Source: an uncultured Mesorhizobium sp. (GTDB lineage Bacteria > Pseudomonadota > Alphaproteobacteria > Rhizobiales > Rhizobiaceae). From it: a stretch of DNA of 7,325 nucleotides. A program made the position numbers and the translations under genes. The notes beneath the pieces were generated by a model. It saw only the letters and a list, made by a program, of their open reading frames with translations, was not told where the DNA came from and made no database searches. Numbering within the stretch: the first letter of the stretch is position 1; every line of letters begins with the position of its first letter. The DNA lies in assembly GCA_950071955.1 (NCBI GenBank), contig CATMOC010000178.1, positions 1 through 7,325 of the forward strand, in the 5' to 3' direction. Shown here in pieces: positions 1 to 5,316 of the stretch.

Positions 1-981
1 ATCGCGGGTCACCTGGTTCCAGATGTTCGCGAACTCCGCATCGACCAGCTTCGAGGGAGCCTCGAACTTGTAGGTCTCGTCCAGGGCGTCGAGCAGCTGG
101 CGCTTCACTTTCTGGCGCGTCAACGTGCCGAACTGGCTCTCGAGCTGCCCCTTGATGATCTCGCGCAGGCGCTCGACCGAGTCCAGCCCGAGCGACTTGG
201 CGACCTCGTCGTTGAGTTCGATTGCCTCCGGCGCCGCAACTTCCGACACCTTGACGTCGAAGGTCGCGGCCTTGCCCGCAAGATGGGCGGCCTGGTATTG
301 CTCTGGGAAGGTCACCTCGACCACCTTCTCGTCGCCGGCCTTCGCGCCGATCAGCTGCTCCTCGAAGCCGGGGATGAACTGGTTGGAACCGATGACGATG
401 TTGGCGCCGGTGTCGGCGCCGCCCTCGAAGGGCTCACCGTCGACCTTGCCGACATAGTCCATGGTGACGCGATCGCCGGTCTCGGCCTTGCCGTCCTTCG
501 GTGTGTAGGTGCGCGCGGATTCGGCGATGCGCATCGCCTGCTCGTCGATCTCGGATTCGGGGACGTCGTAGACCTCGCGCGTCACGGAGATGCCGGACAC
601 ATCTTGGATCTCGATGGGCGGGATGACCTCATATGCGATGGAGAATTCGAAATCAGCCTGGCCGGCGAGGATCTTCTCGGCTTCGGACTCGTCTTCGGTC
701 ATCTTGACCTCGGGCTGCATGGCGGCCTTCTCGCCACGCTCCTTGATGATGGAGCCGGTCGAGTTGGAGAGGATCTCGTTGACCACCTCGGCCATGACGG
801 ACTTGCCATAGACCTTGCGCAGATGGTTGACCGGCACCTTGCCGGGACGGAAACCGTTGATGCGCACCTTGCCCTTGGCGTCCTGAAGACGTTCCAGCAG
901 CCGCGCCTCCATGTCCTTGGCGGGGACCACCACCTGGATCTCGCGCTTCAGCCCAGTGTTCAGCGTCTCGGTAACCTGCAT
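1..981 (-). CDS. tig: Trigger factor, ribosome-associated chaperone and prolyl isomerase (C-terminal end outside window)
   Basis: Trigger factor binds ribosomal protein L23 at the exit tunnel and shields nascent chains in the cytoplasm. The reverse strand reads [19 protein letters not shown] at the start, and 327 codons are open to the window edge. The ribosome-binding signature G-F-R-x-G-K-x-P lies at residues 43-50 (GFRPGKVP), the same numbering as in E. coli trigger factor. The FKBP-type isomerase domain lies at roughly residues 160-250 and contains [13 protein letters not shown]. The last visible part ([14 protein letters not shown]) is the start of the C-terminal chaperone arms. Alphaproteobacterial homologues are usually about 450-490 residues, so about a third is missing because of the window edge. 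Two ATGs are adjacent (984 and 981). The AAAGG element lies 4 nt from the first and 7 nt from the second, and the family start MQVTE favours 981. A tRNA-Leu gene lies about 80 bp upstream on the same strand. I see no convincing separate tig promoter. Confidence 0.97.
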   Translation of the reverse strand, partial: MQVTETLNTGLKREIQVVVPAKDMEARLLERLQDAKGKVRINGFRPGKVPVNHLRKVYGKSVMAEVVNEILSNSTGSIIKERGEKAAMQPEVKMTEDESEAEKILAGQADFEFSIAYEVIPPIEIQDVSGISVTREVYDVPESEIDEQAMRIAESARTYTPKDGKAETGDRVTMDYVGKVDGEPFEGGADTGANIVIGSNQFIPGFEEQLIGAKAGDEKVVEVTFPEQYQAAHLAGKAATFDVKVSEVAAPEAIELNDEVAKSLGLDSVERLREIIKGQLESQFGTLTRQKVKRQLLDALDETYKFEAPSKLVDAEFANIWNQVTRD

Positions 982-1065
982 CATCAAACCTTTGTCTTCA
1001 CGAATTCCAGGGCGGAACGGCATTTCCGTTTCGCCTGCCGGATTCCTTGGCCGGGAGTGGCTTTC

Positions 1066-1150
1066 TGGTGCGGGTGGAGGGACTTGAACCCCCACGGCTT
1101 GCGCCACAGGAACCTAAATCCTGCGTGTCTACCAGTTCCACCACACCCGC
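1066..1150 (-). tRNA. tRNA-Leu, anticodon UAG, CCA encoded
   Basis: On the minus strand the 7-bp acceptor stem GCGGGTG/CACCCGC closes the molecule, with discriminator A and an encoded CCA at 1066-1068. The anticodon stem is CAGGA/TCCTG around the loop TTTAGGT, giving anticodon TAG (1114-1116), which reads CUN leucine codons. A class II variable arm (GGC-GCAA-GCC) and a T arm with loop TTCAAGT complete the leucine type. The gene lies between the GDYXXLXY gene and tig on the same strand. Confidence 0.97.
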
Positions 1151-1183
1151 TCAGGAAGCAAACGCGCCTCCCAAAGCGGGGCG

Positions 1184-1211
1184 TCTATATCACCGCGCAT
1201 CACGGCTTCAA
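1184..1211 (-). promoter_or_regulatory. Probable promoter of tRNA-Leu
   Basis: On the minus strand TTGAAG (1206-1211) and TATAGA (1184-1189) are separated by 16 nt and would start transcription near 1177, about 27 nt before the tRNA 5' end. The stretch just after the -10 is CGCCCCGC, a GC-rich discriminator of the kind seen at stringently controlled stable-RNA promoters. That reading is inferred from sequence only. Confidence 0.5.
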
Positions 1212-1303
1212 AGGGGAAACACCCCAGAAATGCGGCTTTTTTCGCGCTTGGCTGGCGAATTGCTTCCCACTTCAAGCCCGCGCGATGCTTATGCTCGCCA
1301 CGT

Positions 1304-1882
1304 TCAGTAGAGCGGCTCCTCGTAAAGGCGTGTTTTGCCGTCGAAGAATGCCTTGATCTGGGCCGTCCCGTCCTCGCCCACCGCCGCCAGGATCATGAAC
1401 GGGCGCTCGCGCATGTCGCGCTCGATCTCGCGCCCTTCCCCTTCGGGAAGGTAGAACCGCTCGATGCCGTAGGACAGTCGAACCTGGTCGATCGCGGCGA
1501 ATGCCGTATCGACCGTTCCGGCGATCTCGACCTGGCTTTCCGGCATCGCGCTCGGCTCCGTATCGGTCAGCCGCGCTCCCACCGGATGCCACAATCCGTC
1601 GTCGCCCGGCGCGAGTCGGACCAGCACCGGTGTTCCCCCGGTGGCGTCGGCGTCGGCGAGCGGCGGGTCGAAGAGCGTTCTGGGGATGGACGATATCTCG
1701 TAGCCCAACCGCACGTAGTCGCCGCGCAGAAGGTCGCGCGGATCGACCGGTTCGACCTTCAGCATCACCTCCGCCCCGTCGCGCAGGATCGCGGCGCGCC
1801 CCTGGATGATCGAGTACAGGAAACCGATCTGCAGCGCGGAGACGACGAGCGCGCCGCCGATGAGTTGCGTCGAACGCTTCAT
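1304..1882 (-). CDS. GDYXXLXY-family membrane-anchored protein
   Basis: This 192-residue protein belongs to the family named for its GDYXXLXY motif, which is visible as GDYVRLGY at residues 54-61. A single hydrophobic segment at about residues 7-27 (N-terminal anchor or signal) precedes a region expected to lie outside the cytoplasmic membrane. The family is of unknown function, and genes for it are commonly paired with DUF2157 membrane proteins, as here. Its ATG at 1880-1882 overlaps the TGA of the DUF2157 gene (ATGA, 1879-1882), so the two are almost certainly co-translated. The C-terminus ends LYEEPLY before the TGA at 1304-1306. The start is decided by the overlap; the longer reading frame upstream runs out of frame through the DUF2157 gene and is not coding. 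Confidence 0.92.
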   Translation of the reverse strand: MKRSTQLIGGALVVSALQIGFLYSIIQGRAAILRDGAEVMLKVEPVDPRDLLRGDYVRLGYEISSIPRTLFDPPLADADATGGTPVLVRLAPGDDGLWHPVGARLTDTEPSAMPESQVEIAGTVDTAFAAIDQVRLSYGIERFYLPEGEGREIERDMRERPFMILAAVGEDGTAQIKAFFDGKTRLYEEPLY

Positions 1883-2988
1883 GCCGCGCCTCCCTGCGCC
1901 GCCGGCGCCTTCATCCGCCGCTCGAACCGCGTGATGACGAAGGCTAGCACCGCGAGGAGCGCGCCCGTCGCGATCAGGAACCCGGCCGTTCCGAGCATGG
2001 TGCCGACCGTCACTACGTACACGATGCAAAGTTCGACGCCGAACACGGCATAGGCGAGCCAGCGCAGCATGCGGCTTTCGCGCCCGCCAAGGATGAGTGC
2101 TCCGATGCTGGCGCCGAAGGTGACGAGCGCGGCGAGCATGAAGCCCGGCTCGTCCATCACCGCGAACTGGACGAAGGACATGCCCGCCACGAAGCCCAGA
2201 AGCCCGTGGACCTGCGCACCGCCGCCGAGCCGCAGGAAACGCTCGATGCTCTCCGGCCGGAATGTCGCGGCGAGGAAGAGCCCGGTCGAAGCGAGCGCCA
2301 GCAGGAATGGAATCACCAGTTGTTCGGTGTGAAGATAGGACAGCGACGCATAGAGGACGAGCGACAGCACGATCAGGTGCCGGGCCGAGCGGGCGCCCGT
2401 CCACAAGGACACGGCCCACAGCACGGCCAGCACCAGCAGGTATTCGTGCGGCACGTCCGCGCCGCTCCAGAAATCCCACATCTCCACCCAGAGCCAGCTT
2501 GCCGCAATCACGACGGCAGCCACGGTCGACGCCGCCGAGCGCAGGATCACGGCGGCCACGGTCACCCCCGCGCACCAGACGAGCAGCGCCTGCGCCTCGT
2601 CTCCAGAAAGATGGTACATCTGCCCGATCAGCGCGATCGATCCGCCGAAGGCCGCGCCGCCGATGAGGAAGCCGGCCTCGCCGGCCGCTTCCCTGCGGAC
2701 CAGCTTGAGAAACGCACCGCCGGCATGAGCGGCGAGGATGATCGCAAAAAGCAGCCCGACCCGCGCCACGCGCGGAAAGGCCAGCCAGTTCGCGGCCACG
2801 AAAATCAGGATCGCCGCGCCGAGGAGCAATGCGGCCAGCACGGCGAGGATGCCGCCGAAGCTGAAGCCGCCACCCGCGCGACTGTCGATGTCGTTGCGCA
2901 GGGCCTGCGCGGTCGGCGCGTCGATCAGGCCCTCCGCAAGCCACCGCGAGATGTCCTGCCTGACCTTTGAAACGTATGAAGCCATCAT
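1879..2988 (-). CDS. DUF2157 multi-spanning membrane protein
   Basis: This protein of 369 residues (368 if the second ATG at 2985 is used) opens with a soluble helical segment (residues about 5-35, QDISRWLAEGLIDAPTAQAL), typical of the DUF2157 N-terminus. It is followed by about nine to ten hydrophobic segments starting with FGGILAVLAALLLGAAIL. It is an inner-membrane protein of unknown biochemical role. Conserved-looking points include the IFVAANWLAFPRVARV stretch after the first membrane segment and GQMYHLSGD near the middle. It overlaps the downstream GDYXXLXY gene by 4 nt, forming the usual two-gene unit. The SD is poor (GGCGG abuts the first ATG), so the choice between 2988 and 2985 is uncertain. 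The gene diverges from the DUF1127 gene. Confidence 0.93.
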   Translation of the reverse strand: MMASYVSKVRQDISRWLAEGLIDAPTAQALRNDIDSRAGGGFSFGGILAVLAALLLGAAILIFVAANWLAFPRVARVGLLFAIILAAHAGGAFLKLVRREAAGEAGFLIGGAAFGGSIALIGQMYHLSGDEAQALLVWCAGVTVAAVILRSAASTVAAVVIAASWLWVEMWDFWSGADVPHEYLLVLAVLWAVSLWTGARSARHLIVLSLVLYASLSYLHTEQLVIPFLLALASTGLFLAATFRPESIERFLRLGGGAQVHGLLGFVAGMSFVQFAVMDEPGFMLAALVTFGASIGALILGGRESRMLRWLAYAVFGVELCIVYVVTVGTMLGTAGFLIATGALLAVLAFVITRFERRMKAPAAQGGAA

Positions 2989-3027
2989 CCGCCATCCATC
3001 CGGGCGCTGTCCCTCGCGATGCGGGCA

Positions 3028-3057
3028 ATTCTATGTCGCACCCGCGTATCGGGCCAA
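3028..3057 (-). promoter_or_regulatory. Candidate promoter of the DUF2157/GDYXXLXY unit
   Basis: On the minus strand TTGGCC (3052-3057) and TAGAAT (3028-3033, five of six matches to TATAAT) are 18 nt apart. A start near 3021 would give a leader of about 33 nt. The prediction comes from motif matching only. Confidence 0.35.
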
Positions 3058-3083
3058 TGGCGCCGGTGGGCGCCTTCCGATAC
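3046..3083. repeat. Inverted repeat with inner hairpin in the divergent promoter region
   Basis: The outer arms GTATCGG (3046-3052) and CCGATAC (3077-3083) are perfect complements. Inside them GGCGCC (3059-3064) and GGCGCC (3069-3074) form a second stem around GGTG. The element overlaps the predicted -35 of the DUF2157 unit, so it could be an operator or a structured leader. No run of T follows on either strand, so it is not an obvious terminator. Confidence 0.35.
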
Positions 3084-3116
3084 CGGAACGCAGATACTCA
3101 CTTGCCCGCTAACTTA

Positions 3117-3153
3117 TGTTGCATTGCACAAAACGCATTGCTGCTATGCAACA
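3117..3153. promoter_or_regulatory. Dyad TGTTGCAT-N21-ATGCAACA upstream of DUF1127, possible LysR-type activator site
   Basis: A perfect 8-bp inverted repeat (3117-3124 and 3146-3153) encloses two direct GCATTGC copies (3121-3127 and 3135-3141), 14 bp apart. A T-N11-A dyad with TGC/GCA arms is also visible at 3125-3137. The centre (about 3135) lies about 60 bp upstream of the start predicted from the promoter at 3161-3189, the usual position of a LysR-family recognition site. In Brucella the LysR regulator VtlR activates several DUF1127 genes; that it acts here is inference. Confidence 0.4.
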
Positions 3154-3160
3154 ACCGCGC

Positions 3161-3189
3161 TTCAAATGCCGAACGGGCGCGACTATCTT
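3161..3189 (+). promoter_or_regulatory. Candidate promoter of the DUF1127-sRNA unit
   Basis: TTCAAA (3161-3166) and TATCTT (3184-3189) each match four of six housekeeping consensus bases, with 17-nt spacing. The start would be near 3196, leaving a leader of about 45 nt that contains a GAAAGAAG ribosome-binding region. The weak boxes fit a promoter needing an activator or an alternative sigma factor. In R. sphaeroides the equivalent unit is read by RpoHI/RpoHII, but no clear RpoH boxes are visible here. Confidence 0.35.
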
Positions 3190-3240
3190 CCAATCAACAA
3201 GAGAACAGCCGAAACGAAAATACCCGAAAGAAGACGTGTC

Positions 3241-3381
3241 ATGAACTTGGTCCGCAACTATCGCAACTGGCGCCGCTATCGCGACACCGTGAATGAGCTG
3301 AGCCGCCTTTCCAACCGCGAACTGAGCGATCTCGGGATTGCCCGCGGAGACATTTCCTTCGTCGCTCGCAAGTCGATCTGA
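3241..3381 (+). CDS. DUF1127 small arginine-rich protein, host gene of the downstream sRNAs
   Basis: This complete 46-residue protein has a basic N-terminus (MNLVRNYRNWRRYRDTVNEL) and the family hallmark LSRLSNRELSDLGIARGDI at about residues 20-38. Proteins of this type are 45-50 residues long, cytoplasmic and stress-induced. The Rhodobacter member CcaF1 (RSP_6037) binds RNA and affects maturation of the CcsR sRNAs encoded directly after it. Here too the stop codon (3379-3381) is only nine bases from the first CCTCCTCCC-hairpin module, leaving no room for a separate sRNA promoter, so mRNA and sRNAs should share one transcript ending at 3661. The start is the first ATG with a purine-rich GAAAGAAGACG segment just upstream. 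The RNA-binding role is inferred from family and context, not from a motif. Confidence 0.95.
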   Translation: MNLVRNYRNWRRYRDTVNELSRLSNRELSDLGIARGDISFVARKSI

Positions 3382-3390
3382 CGAAGCAAG

Positions 3391-3509
3391 GAATTTCGCC
3401 AGAGCCTACCTCCTCCCAGGTTCTGACGGATACGGCCGGCATCCACCTCCTCCCGGGTGCCGGCCGACAAATCAGCCCCCGCCGAACCTCCTCCCTCGGC
3501 GGGTGCTGT
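3391..3509 (+). ncRNA. Cuckoo/CcsR-like small RNA, unit 1 (three CCUCCUCCC hairpins)
   Basis: Three successive stem-loops each expose the identical 10-nt loop ACCTCCTCCC. Hairpin 1 has arms 3400-3407 (CAGAGCCT) and 3418-3425 (AGGTTCTG), with one G-U pair. Hairpin 2 has 11-bp arms 3434-3444 and 3455-3465. Hairpin 3 has arms 3478-3485 (CCCGCCGA) and 3496-3503 (TCGGCGGG), extended below a mismatch by CAGC/GCTG (3473-3476, 3505-3508). No T run follows hairpin 3, so this unit does not end transcription and should be released by processing. The motif and the position after a DUF1127 gene identify the cuckoo/CcsR type, whose Rhodobacter members act in oxidative stress and C1/pyruvate metabolism. The exact 5' and 3' ends are not readable from sequence. 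Confidence 0.85.
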
Positions 3510-3525
3510 CCTCCCTCACCGGAGG
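3510..3525 (+). other. Inter-unit hairpin pairing CCTCC with GGAGG
   Basis: CCTCC (3510-3514) and GGAGG (3521-3525) form a 5-bp stem with loop CTCACC. It sits between the two sRNA units and has no counterpart after unit 2. GGAGGT (3521-3526) could also pair with any of the ACCTCC loops, so it may be a processing site or an internal decoy. Its function is unknown. Confidence 0.35.
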
Positions 3526-3538
3526 TTGACAGATTGCA

Positions 3539-3661
3539 GAATTCCGTCGGGATCTACCTCCTCCCAGTGAACGACGGATAGGCCGGCACCCACCTCCTCC
3601 CGGGTGTCCGCCACACAAACGACACCCGCCGGACCTCCTCCCCCGGCGGGTGTTGTTTTTT
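3539..3661 (+). ncRNA. Cuckoo/CcsR-like small RNA, unit 2 (three CCUCCUCCC hairpins, terminator-closed)
   Basis: This is a second copy of the module, shifted by 147-148 bp from unit 1 and beginning with the same GAATT. Hairpin 1 has arms CCGTCG (3544-3549) and CGACGG (3572-3577), an internal loop and CT/AG closing pairs. Hairpin 2 has arms 3581-3591 and 3602-3612, with one C-C mismatch and one G-U pair. Hairpin 3 has perfect arms 3622-3632 and 3643-3653 and doubles as the terminator. All three loops are exactly ACCTCCTCCC (3556-3565, 3592-3601, 3633-3642). Stems differ from unit 1 by compensating changes while loops are unchanged, which supports selection on the RNA structure with the loop as the active part. 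The loop equals the anti-Shine-Dalgarno sequence of 16S rRNA, so pairing with mRNA ribosome-binding sites is the likely mode of action (inference). Confidence 0.88.
3617..3661 (+). terminator. Intrinsic terminator of the DUF1127-sRNA transcript
   Basis: An 11-bp perfect GC-rich stem (ACACCCGCCGG at 3622-3632 with its complement at 3643-3653) is extended by further A-T, C-G and G-U pairs. Six T residues (3656-3661) follow it. The terminator hairpin carries the last CCTCCTCCC loop. Confidence 0.93.
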
Positions 3662-3688
3662 CCGGCATCGCCATCGGCCAGGCCGGCA

Positions 3689-3700
3689 AAGGATATCCTT
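3689..3700. repeat. 12-bp perfect palindrome AAGGATATCCTT
   Basis: This perfect palindrome lies between the sRNA terminator and the phrB promoter, 33 bp upstream of the TGATCC element. It could be an operator, but one or two palindromes of this length are expected by chance in a window this size. Confidence 0.2.
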
Positions 3701-3732
3701 CCAATCGCGACCTTCGCTCCGGCAGACCGGAT

Positions 3733-3762
3733 TGATCCTTCCGCGGCATCGCCGCGTAGAAG
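3733..3762 (+). promoter_or_regulatory. Candidate RpoE/ChrR-type (ECF11) promoter of phrB
   Basis: TGATCC (3733-3738) is followed after 18 nt by TAGAAG (3757-3762). This resembles the TGATCC / TA-rich element pair of RpoE-dependent promoters of the singlet-oxygen response in Rhodobacter, where a photolyase gene is a regulon member. The predicted start is near 3768, just before the GAGGAGGT ribosome-binding site. The spacer contains the perfect dyad CGCGGC-ATC-GCCGCG (3742-3756). The match is by eye and from memory of the consensus. Confidence 0.5.
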
Positions 3763-3776
3763 GGGTCGACCATCTC

Positions 3777-3841
3777 GAGGAGGTTCGCCCATGCGATCGA
3801 GAACAGCGCCGCACATCGCCGCGACGGCTTGGCAAGCGTGA
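3777..3841 (+). CDS. Possible 16-codon leader ORF of phrB with strong Shine-Dalgarno
   Basis: GAGGAGGT (3777-3784) is an excellent SD placed ideally for ATG 3791. That ATG opens only a short frame, MRSRTAPHIAATAWQA, which stops at TGA 3839-3841. The TGA overlaps the in-frame GTG (3838-3840) of phrB as GTGA, and phrB has no good SD of its own. The arrangement suggests a leader peptide (3791-3841) whose translation delivers ribosomes to phrB. The SD is also the exact complement of the ACCUCCUC in the sRNA loops 120 bp upstream. Whether the peptide itself matters is unknown. Confidence 0.4.
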
Positions 3842-5316
3842 GCGGAAAACCCGTGGTTTCTCCCGTCATCGTCCTTCTCCGGCGCGACCTTCGCATCCGC
3901 GACAACGGCGCGCTTGCCGCCGCCGCGGACACCGGCCGCCCCGTGCTCCCGATCTTCATCCTGGATGAGGAAAACGACGGCGTGCGACCGATCGGTGCGG
4001 CGAGCCGCTGGTGGCTGCACCATTCGCTGCATGGCCTGCAGAAGGCGCTGAAGAAGGTTGGCGCCGAACTGGTCCTGAAACGCGGCCGGACAGCCGATGT
4101 CGTAGCCGAGGCGATCGACGCAAGCGGCGCCGACACGGTCTTCTGGAACCGCCGCTACGATCCGGCGGAAGCGGCCGTCGACGCGGCTCTCAAGACGGGC
4201 GTGCGCGAGAGGGATATCGTGGCTCGAAGCTTCGACGGCGCGCTGACGCACGAGCCGTCGCTGCTCAAGACCGGCTCGGGCGGCTTCTACAAGGTCTATA
4301 CCCCGTTCTGGAAGGCACTGGAAAGCGGCGTGGAGCCGCGCGATCCGATAGACCCGCCCTCCTCGATCCAGGGCTTGAAAGGCAGTCTGGACGGGCTGAC
4401 GCTCGACGAACTCGGGCTTCTCCCCGCGAAGCCGGACTGGTCCGCGGGGCTTCGGGAATGCTGGACTCCCGGCGAGGACGGTGCCCATCGCCGACTGCAC
4501 GATTTCATCGAGGAGTCATTGCCCGACTACGAACGCAGCCGCGACATCCCGGGGAAGGCCGGAACGTCGGGGCTTTCGCCGCATCTGACCTTCGGCGAGA
4601 TCACACCGTTCCAGATCCTTGCCGCGCTGCACAAGTCGCACGGCGCCGGCGCGGCGAAGTTCCGCAAGGAACTCGCCTGGCGCGAATTCTCCTACCATCT
4701 CCTGTTCCACAACCCGCATCTGCGCGACCGGGCGTTCCGGCCCGAGTACGACGATTTCGAATGGCGTCGCGACGGGAAGGCCCTGAAGGCGTGGCAGCGT
4801 GGACTCACGGGCTATCCGATCGTGGATGCCGGCATGCGCGAGCTGTGGCGGACGGGCTGGATGCACAACCGCGTGCGCATGATAGCGGCCTCCTTCCTGA
4901 TCAAGGACCTGCTGATCGACTGGCGCGACGGCGAGCGGTGGTTCTGGGATACCCTCGTCGACGCCGATCCGGCCAACAATCCCGCCAGCTGGCAGTGGGT
5001 CGCCGGGAGCGGCGCGGACGCCGCCCCCTATTTCCGCATCTTCAATCCGGTCCTTCAGGGCGAGCGGTTCGATCCGGACGGCGACTACGTCCGTCGCTGG
5101 GTGCCAGAACTCGCCAAATTGCCCGACCGCTTCCTTCACAAGCCATGGGAGGCGCCACCCGCACTCCTCGCTGAAAGCGGCGTGACGCTCGGCGAGACCT
5201 ATCCCGCGCCTATCGTCGATCACCACGCCGCTCGCGACCGGGCCATGAAAGCCTACCGGGCCGTCCGGTCTGATGAAACGCCGCAATCCCAAGCCAGGAA
5301 GAGGAAGGCATCATGA
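3838..5316 (+). CDS. phrB: Deoxyribodipyrimidine photolyase (photolyase/cryptochrome family)
   Basis: This flavoenzyme uses blue light to split cyclobutane pyrimidine dimers in DNA. With the GTG start it has 492 residues, the usual length. The N-terminal alpha/beta antenna domain begins with VSPVIVLLRRDLRIRDNGAL. The C-terminal FAD domain holds the class I signatures: TGYPIVDAGMRELWRTGWMH (Y at residue 326), then NRVRMIAASFLIKDLLIDW, then DADPANNPASWQWVAG with N381 and W385 (the N lies four residues before the W, as N378/W382 do in E. coli), and GADAAPYFRIFNPVLQG. TTG 3829 would add three residues, but the GTG overlapping the leader ORF stop is preferred. The last four bases overlap the DUF2177 start (ATGA). 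The promoter resembles the RpoE/ChrR type, fitting light and singlet-oxygen control. Cyclobutane-dimer repair is the likely activity; a related cryptochrome-like role cannot be excluded from sequence. Confidence 0.97.
   Translation: MSGKPVVSPVIVLLRRDLRIRDNGALAAAADTGRPVLPIFILDEENDGVRPIGAASRWWLHHSLHGLQKALKKVGAELVLKRGRTADVVAEAIDASGADTVFWNRRYDPAEAAVDAALKTGVRERDIVARSFDGALTHEPSLLKTGSGGFYKVYTPFWKALESGVEPRDPIDPPSSIQGLKGSLDGLTLDELGLLPAKPDWSAGLRECWTPGEDGAHRRLHDFIEESLPDYERSRDIPGKAGTSGLSPHLTFGEITPFQILAALHKSHGAGAAKFRKELAWREFSYHLLFHNPHLRDRAFRPEYDDFEWRRDGKALKAWQRGLTGYPIVDAGMRELWRTGWMHNRVRMIAASFLIKDLLIDWRDGERWFWDTLVDADPANNPASWQWVAGSGADAAPYFRIFNPVLQGERFDPDGDYVRRWVPELAKLPDRFLHKPWEAPPALLAESGVTLGETYPAPIVDHHAARDRAMKAYRAVRSDETPQSQARKRKAS

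Noticed and set aside
1213..1225. GGGG-AAACA-CCCC hairpin as terminator of the DUF2157/GDYXXLXY unit
   Set aside because: The stem is only 4 bp with a three-T tail on the minus strand and it abuts the tRNA promoter -35; too weak to call.
283..1356. Long plus-strand open frame of 357 codons
   Set aside because: It runs antisense through trigger factor and straight through a clear tRNA gene; it is a GC-rich shadow frame.
1883..3028. Upstream in-frame extension of the GDYXXLXY gene to an apparent 574-residue protein
   Set aside because: The extension is arginine-rich, out-of-frame translation of the DUF2157 gene; the ATGA overlap at 1879-1882 gives the real start.
3526..3556. TTGACA as a separate promoter for sRNA unit 2
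   Set aside because: No acceptable -10 lies 16-19 nt downstream (GGGATC/GATCTA), and a start there would cut off hairpin 1 of unit 2.
3409..3642. CRISPR-like array: a short repeat recurring every 36-41 bp
   Set aside because: The repeated word is only 9-10 nt, lies in hairpin loops, and the 'spacers' are complementary stem arms. The three-hairpin block itself repeats and ends in a terminator, which is an RNA-gene pattern.
3472..4500. Minus-strand open frame of 342 codons
   Set aside because: It is antisense to the sRNA hairpins and phrB, with low-complexity Arg/Gly content; no family is recognisable.
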